Shown: positions 16,892 through 25,401 of the stretch, one piece after another
Position numbering within the stretch: the stretch's first letter is position 1
Layout: the number at the start of each line of letters is the position of its first letter
Virus record (IMG/VR): IMGVR_UViG_3300049718_000153
Coordinates: 1-41,917 of that record
Direction: 5' to 3' (one strand)
Length of the DNA: 41,917 bases
DNA from: a virus
The notes under the pieces: generated by a model
Databases searched by the model: none
What the model was told of the DNA's origin: nothing
The model's input: the letters and a program-made list of their open reading frames with translations, nothing else
Translations under genes and position numbers: made by a program

Positions 16892-17536
16892 TTAAGAAGA
16901 GGGCACTATCTTTCGTCCCGCAAGAACAGTCATCTGCTTTTCCTGCACAACGTAAGCTCCTACAGGCGTGAGGTTTATTTCAGGAAACAAAGCTGTGTAA
17001 AAAGGAACAGTGCGTGCTTTCCAGAATGAATCAGACTCTTCCTCTTTCTCAGCTGTGCGTTCAACCAAGAACAGCAAACCATCTGGAGCCAAAAGCTGAT
17101 TTAACAACGGCCCGTACTGGCTAACAATGTCATCAGGCAAATATCCCAGGACATTCACAATCCACATAGCGTCAAAAAGGTGCTTTTCAGCATGGAAAAA
17201 CGAGTGCGGGCCGCAAGCACGATAACGGACGCGCTTATGGTAACTAGCTAGGTTGAAAAAGTCCGAACAGGGGTCATAGGCTAAGACGCGATATGTTGCG
17301 TAAATGTTAGCCAGTGCGTTAGAAAATCTCCCATAGCCACATCCGAAATCTAAAATTCTAGCTTTTCGTTTATCAACTATTTGCGCTTTGAAAAGCGAAA
17401 TAAGCAGGTTTAGCTGCCGATTAGTGCTGTGGCTGAAATAAGTACGATCAATTGCCAAGTCATCAGCCGCGCGTTTTCCATAACGGCTGACACGTTCCTG
17501 CCAGATGTCACGAAAAGGGTTGAAGGAGTCAGACAT
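16892..17536 (-). CDS. Class I SAM-dependent methyltransferase
   Basis: A 214-residue protein with motif I ILDFGCGYGRF (residues 61-71), the Asp in VLAYDPCSDF for SAM ribose contact, and a motif IV-like MWIVNVLGYLPD. The catalytic region shows no DNA-methylase NPPY-type motif. It is therefore more likely a small-molecule, sugar or protein methylase than a DNA N-methylase. With rmlC, rmlD and the large glycosyltransferase, O-methylation of a deoxysugar is a reasonable guess. It lies between the exported-protein trio and the neck operon. Confidence 0.8.
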   Translation of the reverse strand: MSDSFNPFRDIWQERVSRYGKRAADDLAIDRTYFSHSTNRQLNLLISLFKAQIVDKRKARILDFGCGYGRFSNALANIYATYRVLAYDPCSDFFNLASYHKRVRYRACGPHSFFHAEKHLFDAMWIVNVLGYLPDDIVSQYGPLLNQLLAPDGLLFLVERTAEKEEESDSFWKARTVPFYTALFPEINLTPVGAYVVQEKQMTVLAGRKIVPSS

Positions 17537-17576
17537 GGACTTTTAGCTTAGGAGACTGCGTGAAAAACTCAAGCCT

Positions 17577-17927
17577 TCATTCGTAACCCCACCCTTCGTG
17601 GTCAGATCGGCCGGTGTTCAAATGCCCATCCTCATGCCGGATGATGCAGGCGACTTCGACCACGGGCAGATCGCTCGGCACGATCCGCAGCGGCACGCCG
17701 TCGACGCGACCGGGGATCACGCAACCCTCCAAACGCCCGCGGTAGTCGCGCAATCCCTCAAACACCCGGCACGCGCTGTCGATGTCCCAATACGGCAGGC
17801 GGTGATCGATGAACGGCCGCGTTGGGACGTGGTCGTAGGGCTGCGGCGGGATCAATGTCGTGTCGCAGTCTGCCAGTGCTGGCGTGGCGAGGAGGAGCAA
17901 GAGGGCTAGGGCTGCGGCGCGAGTCAT
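17577..17927 (-). CDS. Small exported protein with HExxH motif
   Basis: A 116-residue protein with a clear signal peptide (Arg at 3, then a Leu-rich core ALALLLLLATPALA, cleavage near Ala-Asp). Near the C-terminus RHEDGHLN is an HExxH zinc-protease-like motif followed by an acidic His/Glu segment. Four cysteines occur in the mature part, compatible with periplasmic disulfides. ATG 17927 overlaps the preceding stop in ATGA. It may be a minimal metalloprotease or only metal-binding; the rest of the fold is too small to match known peptidases. Secreted genes are unusual inside a capsid operon. Confidence 0.7.
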   Translation of the reverse strand: MTRAAALALLLLLATPALADCDTTLIPPQPYDHVPTRPFIDHRLPYWDIDSACRVFEGLRDYRGRLEGCVIPGRVDGVPLRIVPSDLPVVEVACIIRHEDGHLNTGRSDHEGWGYE

Positions 17928-19162
17928 GGGGCGGTGGCCGCTTGGAATTGTGCGTCTGACATCGCATATGGGACTACATACTGCCGCGCCGTGTTGCCAT
18001 TCTGGAATGCTGACGACCCGCCTATTGATCCCTGATACACCGCCGTAACCGCAGCCGGGGTATTCGCGGCGCTCACTATCGTGCCACCATTCAACACGAT
18101 AGCAACACTTGTCGGCATCCACCGCAGACCGACCTTGACTGTTCCGGTCCACGTCGCGGTGTTTGCCGTTGTTTGCGCCCCACCCCATGCGGTCGTCAGT
18201 TTGTTGTCTACGGTCTTGCCAAGACCGATGAGAGAGTTGATGCCGAAGAGTGTCCCGGCCACAGATTGCACGCCGTTTTTAAGTGTGATGATGATGGTGC
18301 CGCTTGGCTTTTGCATAGCGGCAAGGGCCACGCTCTGCCACGGCGCATTATCGGCAGCCCGCGTGGCAGCGGCGCCTGCGGTGATGATCGGGGGTGTGGC
18401 GAAGGAGCCTTCTTCGAGTTGGTTAAGGATGAAGTAGACGACGGCGCCAGGCTGCGCACGGATGCCTAATTGATCCGCACTTACAGAGGTGCCCGTTACG
18501 CTGACGCGGGCGTATGTTGCAGAGGTAATTGCAACAAAAACTCCCGTACTCGTAACCATCCGCAAGATACTGCCCGCAGGCCCCGAAACTCGTGCGTACA
18601 CGCTTAGCGTTTGGGTATTTATATTGCCCGCCGTTCCACCCATTGCTGCAATTGCGGCCGTAGACCCACTGGTATTATCTAGCTTGTAGACTTTGCCGCT
18701 GGTAGCAATTTGAGAGAGCAGCGCCGTGGCAAGCGCAGAACTATCATCAACAACCGTGAGCGTCGCCGCAGCATCCCCCGTCTTCGTGACGTTCGTCAGG
18801 TCTGTCGGATTTGCGTTGTAATTGGTGTTTTTGTTCGTCCTCGCCTCGTACACCTGCAACCCGAGGTCGGAAATAGCCAGGACGTTGTTACCAACGCTAG
18901 ACCAATGCCCATTCACCCACTGCACAAGTTCTGGCGATGCGCGCGAGACCGACAGCACGCTTGTGATTGGCACAACGCGCCGATTGATCGTGCATTGCGC
19001 AGTCGTAAACTGGCAGTCCGCCGACGAGCCCGGCTGCGTCCACGCAACGACGCCTGAGAACAGCACCGCATCTTTTGCGGCGGGTGTGATCCCGCTAGAT
19101 GGCGCAGCAAGCAACCCGACTAGCAGGAGCGGAAGCAGCAATATCCGGAGGAGGTTCTTCAT
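17924..19162 (-). CDS. Exported beta-rich (LamG/concanavalin-like) protein
   Basis: A 412-residue protein with a signal peptide (MKNLLRILLLPLLLVGLL, cleavage near Ala). The central region (about 100-260) has carbohydrate-binding style beta strands, ending in the PPIITAGAAATRAADN segment seen in phage and prophage surface proteins. The C-terminal part (260-400) resembles a second jelly-roll or LamG domain. It is coupled to the HExxH gene by ATGA. It could be a virion surface or cell-surface glycan-binding protein. A signal peptide would be odd for an ordinary virion part. Confidence 0.7.
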   Translation of the reverse strand: MKNLLRILLLPLLLVGLLAAPSSGITPAAKDAVLFSGVVAWTQPGSSADCQFTTAQCTINRRVVPITSVLSVSRASPELVQWVNGHWSSVGNNVLAISDLGLQVYEARTNKNTNYNANPTDLTNVTKTGDAAATLTVVDDSSALATALLSQIATSGKVYKLDNTSGSTAAIAAMGGTAGNINTQTLSVYARVSGPAGSILRMVTSTGVFVAITSATYARVSVTGTSVSADQLGIRAQPGAVVYFILNQLEEGSFATPPIITAGAAATRAADNAPWQSVALAAMQKPSGTIIITLKNGVQSVAGTLFGINSLIGLGKTVDNKLTTAWGGAQTTANTATWTGTVKVGLRWMPTSVAIVLNGGTIVSAANTPAAVTAVYQGSIGGSSAFQNGNTARQYVVPYAMSDAQFQAATAP

Positions 19163-19177
19163 GCGCCTGCGCCTCGC

Positions 19178-19972
19178 CTACTGAGCCGTCTTAACGCCGA
19201 ACTGCCAGTCGCCCGTCGTCGGAGGCGTCTCGGCAGTATTATCGGTCACGCACATGTAGAGCGTAGTCCCGTCGCTCACATACGACAGAGCCAAATTCGT
19301 GAGGGCGCCAAAGCTTGCAGTTGCGGCGTCACCAGATACCGCGGGGAATAATTGCCCAAGCGAACCGTTGAGGACCATGAACAGGTCATCGGCGGCGCTA
19401 CCAACAAAGGCGGCTTTGTCCGTGCAGGTCGTATTAGTTGGGTTATGGTCCCAAACCCGCACCGTCTTGGCCACCGTCGAGCCACTGGCTGACCGGCCTT
19501 GCACCACCATGAGCGCCCCGGACGACGTGACTGTGAATGACATCAGGCCGCCCAGCGCATTGCCTTGAGCATAGGCTGCGTTTTGAATGGTTGGCTTGAT
19601 CCAGACGTTTTTGTAGGCTGCGGGATCGGTGCCGACCTTACCAATAACGTTGGCACCGGCATTCGCCACCACCCCATTCGTTGACCCCGGCGTGGTCTGG
19701 TCGATCTTGACCGGCCACGGGCTTGCGCCTGCGGTGCCTTGGTTCGCCGTCACTGTGCCGGAAACCGAAACCGCCGAAATGCAAAGCGTTCCATCAGGGC
19801 CAAGCGTGATAACACGCAGTTGCCCGACTGCTGTTGCGTAGTTCGCCCCAGCACAAGCAGCAAGGACAATTCCACGTGCCCCAGCATCTTGCGCTAAGGC
19901 AGCGGGCGAAAAGAAAAGCCCAAAAAGGCTCCCCATAAAAGCCAAGATCAGGGCAAAACGAGGGGATTTCAT
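19178..19972 (-). CDS. Exported protein of unknown function, capsid-proximal
   Basis: A 264-residue protein from ATG 19972, with a signal peptide (MKSPRFALILAFMGSLFGLF, cleavage after ALA-Q). It contains the VSGTVTANQGTAGASPWPVK segment, a repeated-beta pattern found in phage head or tail surface proteins. The C-terminal part includes a cysteine pair and ends with TGDWQFGVKTAQ. An upstream in-frame start at 20062 would remove the signal peptide from the N-terminus and would run through a promoter. It opens a three-gene exported cluster. The function is not known. Confidence 0.65.
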   Translation of the reverse strand: MKSPRFALILAFMGSLFGLFFSPAALAQDAGARGIVLAACAGANYATAVGQLRVITLGPDGTLCISAVSVSGTVTANQGTAGASPWPVKIDQTTPGSTNGVVANAGANVIGKVGTDPAAYKNVWIKPTIQNAAYAQGNALGGLMSFTVTSSGALMVVQGRSASGSTVAKTVRVWDHNPTNTTCTDKAAFVGSAADDLFMVLNGSLGQLFPAVSGDAATASFGALTNLALSYVSDGTTLYMCVTDNTAETPPTTGDWQFGVKTAQ

Positions 19973-20009
19973 CAGCAGTGCTCCGTACAGGGTAGCCGCA
20001 GGCAGCGCA

Positions 20010-20015
20010 ATTATA
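20010..20015 (-). promoter_or_regulatory. -10 element upstream of exported-protein cluster
   Basis: A perfect minus-strand TATAAT stands about 40 bases before the ATG at 19972, directly after the capsid terminator. No good -35 is visible at 16-18 bases. It suggests separate transcription of the exported trio. Confidence 0.4.
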
Positions 20016-20049
20016 GCTGAAAAGTGGTCTAACGACAGATAGCAAAAGC

Positions 20050-20079
20050 AAAAAGAGCCCACTTACGCAGGCTCTTTTT
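20050..20079. terminator. Rho-independent terminator after major capsid gene
   Basis: A perfect 10-bp stem (AAAAAGAGCC / GGCTCTTTTT) with a 10-base loop stands 30 bases beyond the capsid stop. It has U-tracts in both directions, so it may work bidirectionally. It uncouples the highly expressed capsid gene from the downstream cluster. Confidence 0.8.
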
Positions 20080-20108
20080 AATAGGTCTTAGTGGCTTATC
20101 TTCAGCTC

Positions 20109-21893
20109 TTAAGTGGCGCTTGCATTCGGCAAGAGAGGATTCCAGTTCGGCTGATCAGGCACGTAGTTATTGATCAAGCCGTGGAATTTCGGAATGCGCA
20201 GCCGCGAGGCGCCAATCATGCACACTGCCCAAGGCATGTAGAGGTTTTGGGCGAAAAGCTCAATCTTGGTAAGCGGGAGCAGATAACGGAAGTCCAGCGC
20301 GAAATCGTTCTCGTCCAAGTCAAGAAGGAAGATAACTTCCGAGCCGGGGATTTTGGTATTGAGATCAGTCCAGGTGACTGCCGAACCCCCCGAAGCCGCA
20401 ACCGTGCCAACGTAGCGGTAAGAAGCCGCGTTCGCCGCACCGCTGGTGGCAGGCGCGTAGCCAAGGCCAGAGCGATAAATGCGGAAGGCTGCGTCGGTGG
20501 CTTCAGCTGGGGTGACGGTCAAGGTGATCGCACCACTGGCCGCAACACCCGTCACGGCCAGGGTCGAACCAGCACCGGCGCCCGAAGAGATGAAGGTCAG
20601 GAGTGATTCGTTCATGGATGCATCGCAGGATGCGGCGGCGTAGCTGTAGACGCCAGAGGCCGCGACATAGCCGCCAGCCCAGGCCGAGTTGGCAACCGCG
20701 CCAGTGACCACCGCAGCGCTCAACGACGTGGGCTTAAGCGGATTGGAAACAGTCGCGTAGTTTGTGCCATCATCAAAGAGGATCGCCTGGGCAGGCTTAT
20801 CACGCGCACTGATGAAGAGATCGATTGGAAATTGAATCTCACCAAAGCGCGTGCGCATTCCTTGCAAATCGCCATCCACAACGACGCCAGAAAGGCGTTC
20901 CTGGGTGGGCGTAATCGCCGTGACAATGTTGTTCAAGACGGTCGTAACGAGTGATTGGAGAGAACCAGCAGCAGTTGGCGACATGAACGCGTGGGTAATC
21001 CGGCCAAACTGACGGAAGTTAGTAATCTGCGCCGAAGCTTCATAGATCAGGTTGAACAAGCCCTGAGCCGAAGTCCAGCCGTTGGTCGTTCCAACCGACG
21101 CGTACCACGTTTGGTAATTGAACGTATTCGCCGCGGGGATCGAACCAGCAATACCCTGGAACTGATTCGCGAAGAAAGTCGGATTGCCCCAATAGCACGT
21201 CCAATTGATCGAAGAGAGGACCGTCAGGGCAGCGTTGATGTTTTCCTGCGCCGTGATATCGACAAAGGAGTTCTGCGCTGCCAAGGCAGTTGTGATCGCA
21301 CGGCCATTGACCGCGAGCTTGAGCGTGATGTTGTTGAGGTTATAGACGCCCGCGCTGGTGGACAACGTGCCAGAGGCAACATTGCCAAAGCCCTGGAACG
21401 CCGTACCAGGAAGACCGCCGCCAGTATCGGCAGCATACGGCCAGTAATCGACAACCTGATAGGCGCCGGACTTGTGAAGGCACTGATAAAGCGTGAAAGA
21501 ATTCGGCCGAACCGTGCCACGGGCCATCTGTGTATCGAGCGAGACATAGCCGAGCGACTGGCCACCGTTGATGGCCGAGAAGTTCGTCAATGTGCCAACG
21601 TCAAGCTGCGACTTGGTGATTGCACCGTCTTTGGAGAGATCGCGCAAAGACTTAAACTGCTTCGCTCGCGTGTTCGACCGGAAGGCTTTAGCGATAGCAT
21701 TATGCGCCGTCATCCGGCGATCCGCTTCCTGACGCACATACTCAATGTCCGCGCTGCGGCTCTCTTGAGGCATCATCAGCCCGAGCAAAATCCCGCGGAA
21801 CGGGCTGTTCGGATCGATCATGGCGTTGAGCCGGTCAACGGACTTTGCAATCTCCATTTGGAGGTGATCGCGAACAGTTAGCTCCTGAGTCAT
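20109..21893 (-). CDS. Major capsid protein with Ig/FN3-like insertion
   Basis: A 594-residue protein encoded directly after the scaffold gene. ATG 21893 is chosen because GAGGACC precedes it; the frame upstream to 21932 adds only a basic leader. The N-terminal 370 residues have an E-loop-like and central region with HAFMSPTAAGSLQSL and IQFPIDLFISARDKP, consistent with the HK97 fold. Residues about 385-510 differ: they are Ala/Gly/Ser-rich beta strands ending in FRIYRSG and a YRYVGTV strand, typical of an Ig or FN3-like domain. The C-terminal 80 residues return to the capsid type. The inserted domain is probably exposed on the capsid surface. Confidence 0.85.
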   Translation of the reverse strand: MTQELTVRDHLQMEIAKSVDRLNAMIDPNSPFRGILLGLMMPQESRSADIEYVRQEADRRMTAHNAIAKAFRSNTRAKQFKSLRDLSKDGAITKSQLDVGTLTNFSAINGGQSLGYVSLDTQMARGTVRPNSFTLYQCLHKSGAYQVVDYWPYAADTGGGLPGTAFQGFGNVASGTLSTSAGVYNLNNITLKLAVNGRAITTALAAQNSFVDITAQENINAALTVLSSINWTCYWGNPTFFANQFQGIAGSIPAANTFNYQTWYASVGTTNGWTSAQGLFNLIYEASAQITNFRQFGRITHAFMSPTAAGSLQSLVTTVLNNIVTAITPTQERLSGVVVDGDLQGMRTRFGEIQFPIDLFISARDKPAQAILFDDGTNYATVSNPLKPTSLSAAVVTGAVANSAWAGGYVAASGVYSYAAASCDASMNESLLTFISSGAGAGSTLAVTGVAASGAITLTVTPAEATDAAFRIYRSGLGYAPATSGAANAASYRYVGTVAASGGSAVTWTDLNTKIPGSEVIFLLDLDENDFALDFRYLLPLTKIELFAQNLYMPWAVCMIGASRLRIPKFHGLINNYVPDQPNWNPLLPNASAT

Positions 21894-21958
21894 TTTGGTC
21901 CTCGTTGAGTGCCGACTTTTACGGCGATACAAGCGTCAGTTGTTGTGGCGGACGGCGG

Positions 21959-23230
21959 TTAAGCGACTCGCAGAACGTCAGAAAAGAGCGAACGAACAGA
22001 GGCGGTGGTCTTGGCAAGGCGGTCAGTGACGACAGTCGGGTCGAGCTTGCCGCCTTTGACGAGTTCCAGCTTGGAGAAAATGTCGCGGGCAGCAAAGGCG
22101 TCGGTCATGGAAAGCGTGCCGGAGTCTTCCATGTCCATAATGCGCTCAGGGATCGTGTTGAGGGATTCCAGAGTCGCCTTGGCGATGTTAGGGACCTGAT
22201 CGCTTACGCGGCTTTTGCCAGAGACAACATCGAGCATTCCGGCGACGGTGGTCTGGAGAGTCGCAATACCAGCGAGGGCTTTCTGGAGGTCGTCGGGGGA
22301 GACGGCGGATTTAGCAGCTTCAGCAGCCTGATTGCCCGTCTTCGGGTCAGCGTGATCGGCCTGATTCCCAGCGATGTCGGTTTTGGCCTTGGCAGCTTTT
22401 GCAGCTTTGGCAGCCTTGGTCTGCTCTTCGCCGTCGTCTTCCTCGTCCTCTTCGTCGTCTTCCTGCTCCTGCACGACATCGACATCGGCTTTCGCTGCGA
22501 GGGCACGGACGGATTTCTTGAGTTCGAGGCTCTTGGCCGCATAAGCACAGCTACGCGCCTTGCCGAGCAGCTTGCCAGCCGCCTTACGGAGAGCCTTCGC
22601 TTCGGCTTTAAGGGCCTTGCATTTCTCTTCGTCTTCAGGTTCGTCTTCGGCGAGCGCTTCGGCTTTCTTGGCCTTTTTGATAAGGCCCTTTGCCTTAAGG
22701 ATCAAGGACTTAGCGCGAGAAGCGTTGATCTCAACGACCTCGGACTCTTCCTCATCTTCCTCTTCGTCGGTTTCCTCCTGCGCTTCATCCTCGTGATCGG
22801 CTTTGACCAGTGCGGAGAGCAGGGCTTTGATAGCGGTCTGGCTATTCGCCAAGACGTTGAGATTGTTGGAAATCGCCTTCATAGAGGCGTTGAAATTGTG
22901 CAACATGTCCGCGAGGGCCATCGGGGTTTCGGCAACGCCGTGAACCTGGGTGACAGGATTGGAATATTCCTTGACCATTGCTTCAGCGCCTGCGCCCGAA
23001 GCAGCCTGGGCCGGGCCGGTCTTAACCTGTTCAGCAGTAGCCGAACGATTGGTCTGGCCTTCCAAGAAATGCCCTTCGACCAGTTCGCCAGGACGAAGCT
23101 TTTCCGAACCGTTCTGGAGCACGCCTTTGGTCAGCGCGGCGTCATCAGAAAGCGCCTCAACCAAATCAGGATCGGCCCCTTTCAGGATATTCAGGGCATC
23201 CAACAGGGTTGCAATCTTGGACTTGGGCAT
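21959..23230 (-). CDS. Capsid scaffold protein
   Basis: A 423-residue, highly charged helical protein (blocks of Glu/Asp and Lys/Ala at about 150-290), typical of internal scaffolds. Scaffolds direct capsid assembly and are then removed by the prohead protease, whose gene lies immediately upstream. ATG 23230 with GGAGAA at nine bases is preferred to the upstream frame beginning at 23383, which overlaps the protease and has no scaffold-like sequence. A leftward promoter at 23291-23318 precedes it. The long open frame on the opposite strand is a composition effect. Confidence 0.75.
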   Translation of the reverse strand: MPKSKIATLLDALNILKGADPDLVEALSDDAALTKGVLQNGSEKLRPGELVEGHFLEGQTNRSATAEQVKTGPAQAASGAGAEAMVKEYSNPVTQVHGVAETPMALADMLHNFNASMKAISNNLNVLANSQTAIKALLSALVKADHEDEAQEETDEEEDEEESEVVEINASRAKSLILKAKGLIKKAKKAEALAEDEPEDEEKCKALKAEAKALRKAAGKLLGKARSCAYAAKSLELKKSVRALAAKADVDVVQEQEDDEEDEEDDGEEQTKAAKAAKAAKAKTDIAGNQADHADPKTGNQAAEAAKSAVSPDDLQKALAGIATLQTTVAGMLDVVSGKSRVSDQVPNIAKATLESLNTIPERIMDMEDSGTLSMTDAFAARDIFSKLELVKGGKLDPTVVTDRLAKTTASVRSLFSDVLRVA

Positions 23231-23290
23231 AGGATTCTCCGCTTTCGCCGTGGAGGCGCGTTTATTGCAGCACGCCATCATGCGAGGAAG

Positions 23291-23318
23291 ATTACAGCTA
23301 GGGATTGGGAAGGGCCAA
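23291..23318 (-). promoter_or_regulatory. Leftward promoter of scaffold-capsid operon
   Basis: Minus-strand TTGGCC (23313-23318), a 16-base spacer and TGTAAT (23291-23296), followed by CTTCC. A 20-bp block around the -35 (23307-23326) is identical to one at 12169-12188. The site lies 60 bases before the scaffold start. Confidence 0.55.
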
Positions 23319-23348
23319 TAGCGGGTTTTTAGGAAAAATGGGATTTTT

Positions 23349-24293
23349 TCAGGAAAGGCGACGGCTAGACAATAGCAACTCATGCATAAGGGCGTGTGCG
23401 AAAAGCTCAGCCATCTCAGGCGCCATCCCGCAGCAGTTTTGAAAGTGTGCGGAGAAGCCGGGGGTGCTTTTTAGGCCGCCCGAATGAGGGCAGTCCTTTT
23501 TGATATGCGTATGGTATTGGCCTACGGCGTCGGACAAATTGCGCGGGGAAGAGAAGGAGGGGGCGGCTGGGGCGCCTGATTGCGCGACATAAGGCGATCC
23601 GCCGTCGAGGTCGAGAGGCTGGACAGTAGGCGGGGAAGAAAGGTTATCGCTCATGCTCATAGCTGGGACGGTGGGAGGTATAGAGCCAGCACTGGATTTC
23701 AGAAAAGCCGCGATGAAAGCCTTTGCCGAGACGATTTTAACAAAGCCTTCGATTGCGTCGTTAACAGGAGAAGTCGTCAGCGCGAGAGATTTCCAGTCCA
23801 TGCCGCTGATATGAAAGCGCCGGGCGCCGTTTTCACGGCTTTTGCCACGACAATCTTCGACCATACCGGGCTTGGGGAAGCCATAAATAGAAGCGCGATA
23901 GCGCACGCCCGCCTTGATCGCACGCCAGACAGACTCGGCTTTATGAAGCGCGCCGTTGGAGTCCTCGGTCTCGCGAAGAAGCTCCATACGAACGCCGGTT
24001 CGCCCATCACCAAGATCGTTGACGGCTTTCGGATAGCCAATAATCCAGTCGGAAGGAATGCCTGGAAGCCCAAGACGGTGATGAAGCTCAGAGCCATGGT
24101 CAAGATCGATGTGGCCATTTTTGAGAAAAGAATCAGCTGAAGACATAAGAGCTTTTTGCTCAATAACATCGCCTTCGGAATCGCATTCCTCGTTGCTGAC
24201 TTCACATTCCACGACGCGATTGCCTGCGGCATCGGTAGACGCCTTGACGATTGTCGGGAGAGAGATGATTACGGCGTCTTGCGCGATCTGCAT
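23349..24293 (-). CDS. Prohead protease
   Basis: A 314-residue protein. Residues about 25-70 carry the protease pattern: ECDSEGDVIEQKAL, then NGHIDLDHGSE (catalytic His candidate). A later segment WKSLALTTSPVNDAIEGF supplies a candidate Ser. Prohead proteases of the HK97 type cleave scaffold and capsid N-terminal arms during maturation. Gene order portal, protease, scaffold, capsid is the usual one. The C-terminal 110 residues are Ser/Pro-rich and end in a His/Cys segment, possibly for self-cleavage or targeting. No strong Shine-Dalgarno is visible. Confidence 0.72.
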   Translation of the reverse strand: MQIAQDAVIISLPTIVKASTDAAGNRVVECEVSNEECDSEGDVIEQKALMSSADSFLKNGHIDLDHGSELHHRLGLPGIPSDWIIGYPKAVNDLGDGRTGVRMELLRETEDSNGALHKAESVWRAIKAGVRYRASIYGFPKPGMVEDCRGKSRENGARRFHISGMDWKSLALTTSPVNDAIEGFVKIVSAKAFIAAFLKSSAGSIPPTVPAMSMSDNLSSPPTVQPLDLDGGSPYVAQSGAPAAPSFSSPRNLSDAVGQYHTHIKKDCPHSGGLKSTPGFSAHFQNCCGMAPEMAELFAHALMHELLLSSRRLS

Positions 24294-24394
24294 AGGAATG
24301 GCCTGCTATCGTGGTGGCATAAGCGCCGGATAGGATAGCGTAATGCAAGCGCTGGGGCCTATAGCAGTCTGAAAAACAGCGGCAGCCTTACTGC

Positions 24395-24766
24395 TTAGAG
24401 AAAATCGCGGATAGCTGATTTGTGCTGCCCAGTTCCGATGTCGTTGTTCCCCCGCTTATCAACGCTTCCAGTGCGCAATGCAACACGCCCAGGAGACCCG
24501 TCGTCATCTGTAGCCTTAAAGAAGGCGTTCGGGTGGCGAGGGTGCATATATTCGATCATCGCAAAGTTGGCGGCGTCCATTAAATACTCTGTGTTGCCTG
24601 TTTCTGCGTATGACCGAAGGCGCTGCATGAGAGACCCGATAGCGTCTACTTTGTGTGGATAGGCGTTAGCGACGGGGCCATACTTGTAAAAGCTCATGTC
24701 CATGCGAGCCTTCATTCCAGCAGTAAAAGATAAGCAGAATTCTGTTGTTGGGACTTCGGTCATCAC
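24395..24766 (-). CDS. Hypothetical phage protein (TGN-type helical domain)
   Basis: A 123-residue protein. The core (residues 30-95) includes KVDAIGSLMQRLRSYAETGN and YLMDAANFAMIEYMHPRHP, a helix-rich pattern I recall from small phage proteins related in shape to MazG-like pyrophosphohydrolases. It lacks the EExxE metal motif of those enzymes, so no activity can be claimed. Its start overlaps the stop of the preceding gene, so it belongs to the glycosyltransferase operon. Confidence 0.65.
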   Translation of the reverse strand: MMTEVPTTEFCLSFTAGMKARMDMSFYKYGPVANAYPHKVDAIGSLMQRLRSYAETGNTEYLMDAANFAMIEYMHPRHPNAFFKATDDDGSPGRVALRTGSVDKRGNNDIGTGQHKSAIRDFL

Positions 24767-25401
24767 GATTCTCCACTTACGGTCAAGCTATGAAGCGGGT
24801 CGGACAAAAGCCCTGAGCGCGGAAGGGAGTCAAGGTCCACGAAAAGCCGGTCCTCATAAACGCGATCCTTGGTGACGCTGATTTGAAACATGGTCAGCCA
24901 GTACTGGAGAGAAAGATAAGGCGCCTTTCCAACCCACCAACTGTCTTTATAAGTTGTGCGATTGGCTAGGATTCGAGACAGCCACTGCATAAAGTATTCC
25001 CCAACCATAACAAGCTCCATAGAGGAAGCGTGCCAGGAGCATTCGCTATAAAGATCACGGCGGTTGTCAGAAGCGTGAAAAGCCGCACGCGCAGCACGAC
25101 CGGTGCGGCAAAGAGAACAAGGACCACGCATGTCATTAAAGCAGCCGCGCGTGGTGCAAGTGGCAACACGCGTTGTGACGATGGATTGCGCGAGCTGAAA
25201 AGCTTTTAAGCGCTCGCGCCATTCAACGCAGAGAGGACAAATGCAAAAACGGTCGAGGTCATAGTAATCGTAATGCTCAAGCGGAGGAAAGACGTGAGTT
25301 TTAGAGAGCTTGATGATGGAGGGCATGGAGGTTTTCAGCTCTTTAACTTCCGATAGGCGTTGTGTGCGCCCATTCTTTAATACGCACATCTGCTGCAACA
25401 T
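24763..25401 (-). CDS. Cys-rich protein in glycosyltransferase operon
   Basis: About 212 residues from the ATG at 25401; 25389 and 25326 are also possible, and the reading frame is open up to 25491. The longer form would overlap the upstream KOW-like gene by about 150 bases and looks less protein-like. The middle shows CICPLC, CTTRGC and CSLC pairs at short spacing, so it probably binds one or two metal ions. A Trp/Tyr-rich segment follows (WWVGKAPYLSLQYWL). No family is recognised. The last bases overlap the next gene, so it is co-translated. Confidence 0.6.
   Translation of the reverse strand: MLQQMCVLKNGRTQRLSEVKELKTSMPSIIKLSKTHVFPPLEHYDYYDLDRFCICPLCVEWRERLKAFQLAQSIVTTRVATCTTRGCFNDMRGPCSLCRTGRAARAAFHASDNRRDLYSECSWHASSMELVMVGEYFMQWLSRILANRTTYKDSWWVGKAPYLSLQYWLTMFQISVTKDRVYEDRLFVDLDSLPRSGLLSDPLHSLTVSGES

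Noticed and set aside
20955-21881. A 308-codon plus-strand frame over the capsid gene
   Set aside because: An Arg/Glu-rich shadow of the capsid gene with no motif or signals.
21845-23332. A 495-codon open frame on the plus strand opposite the scaffold and capsid start
   Set aside because: It is antisense to the highly charged scaffold, whose Glu/Lys codons make the opposite strand open. It has no ribosome site and a Phe/Leu/Gly-rich, low-complexity product.
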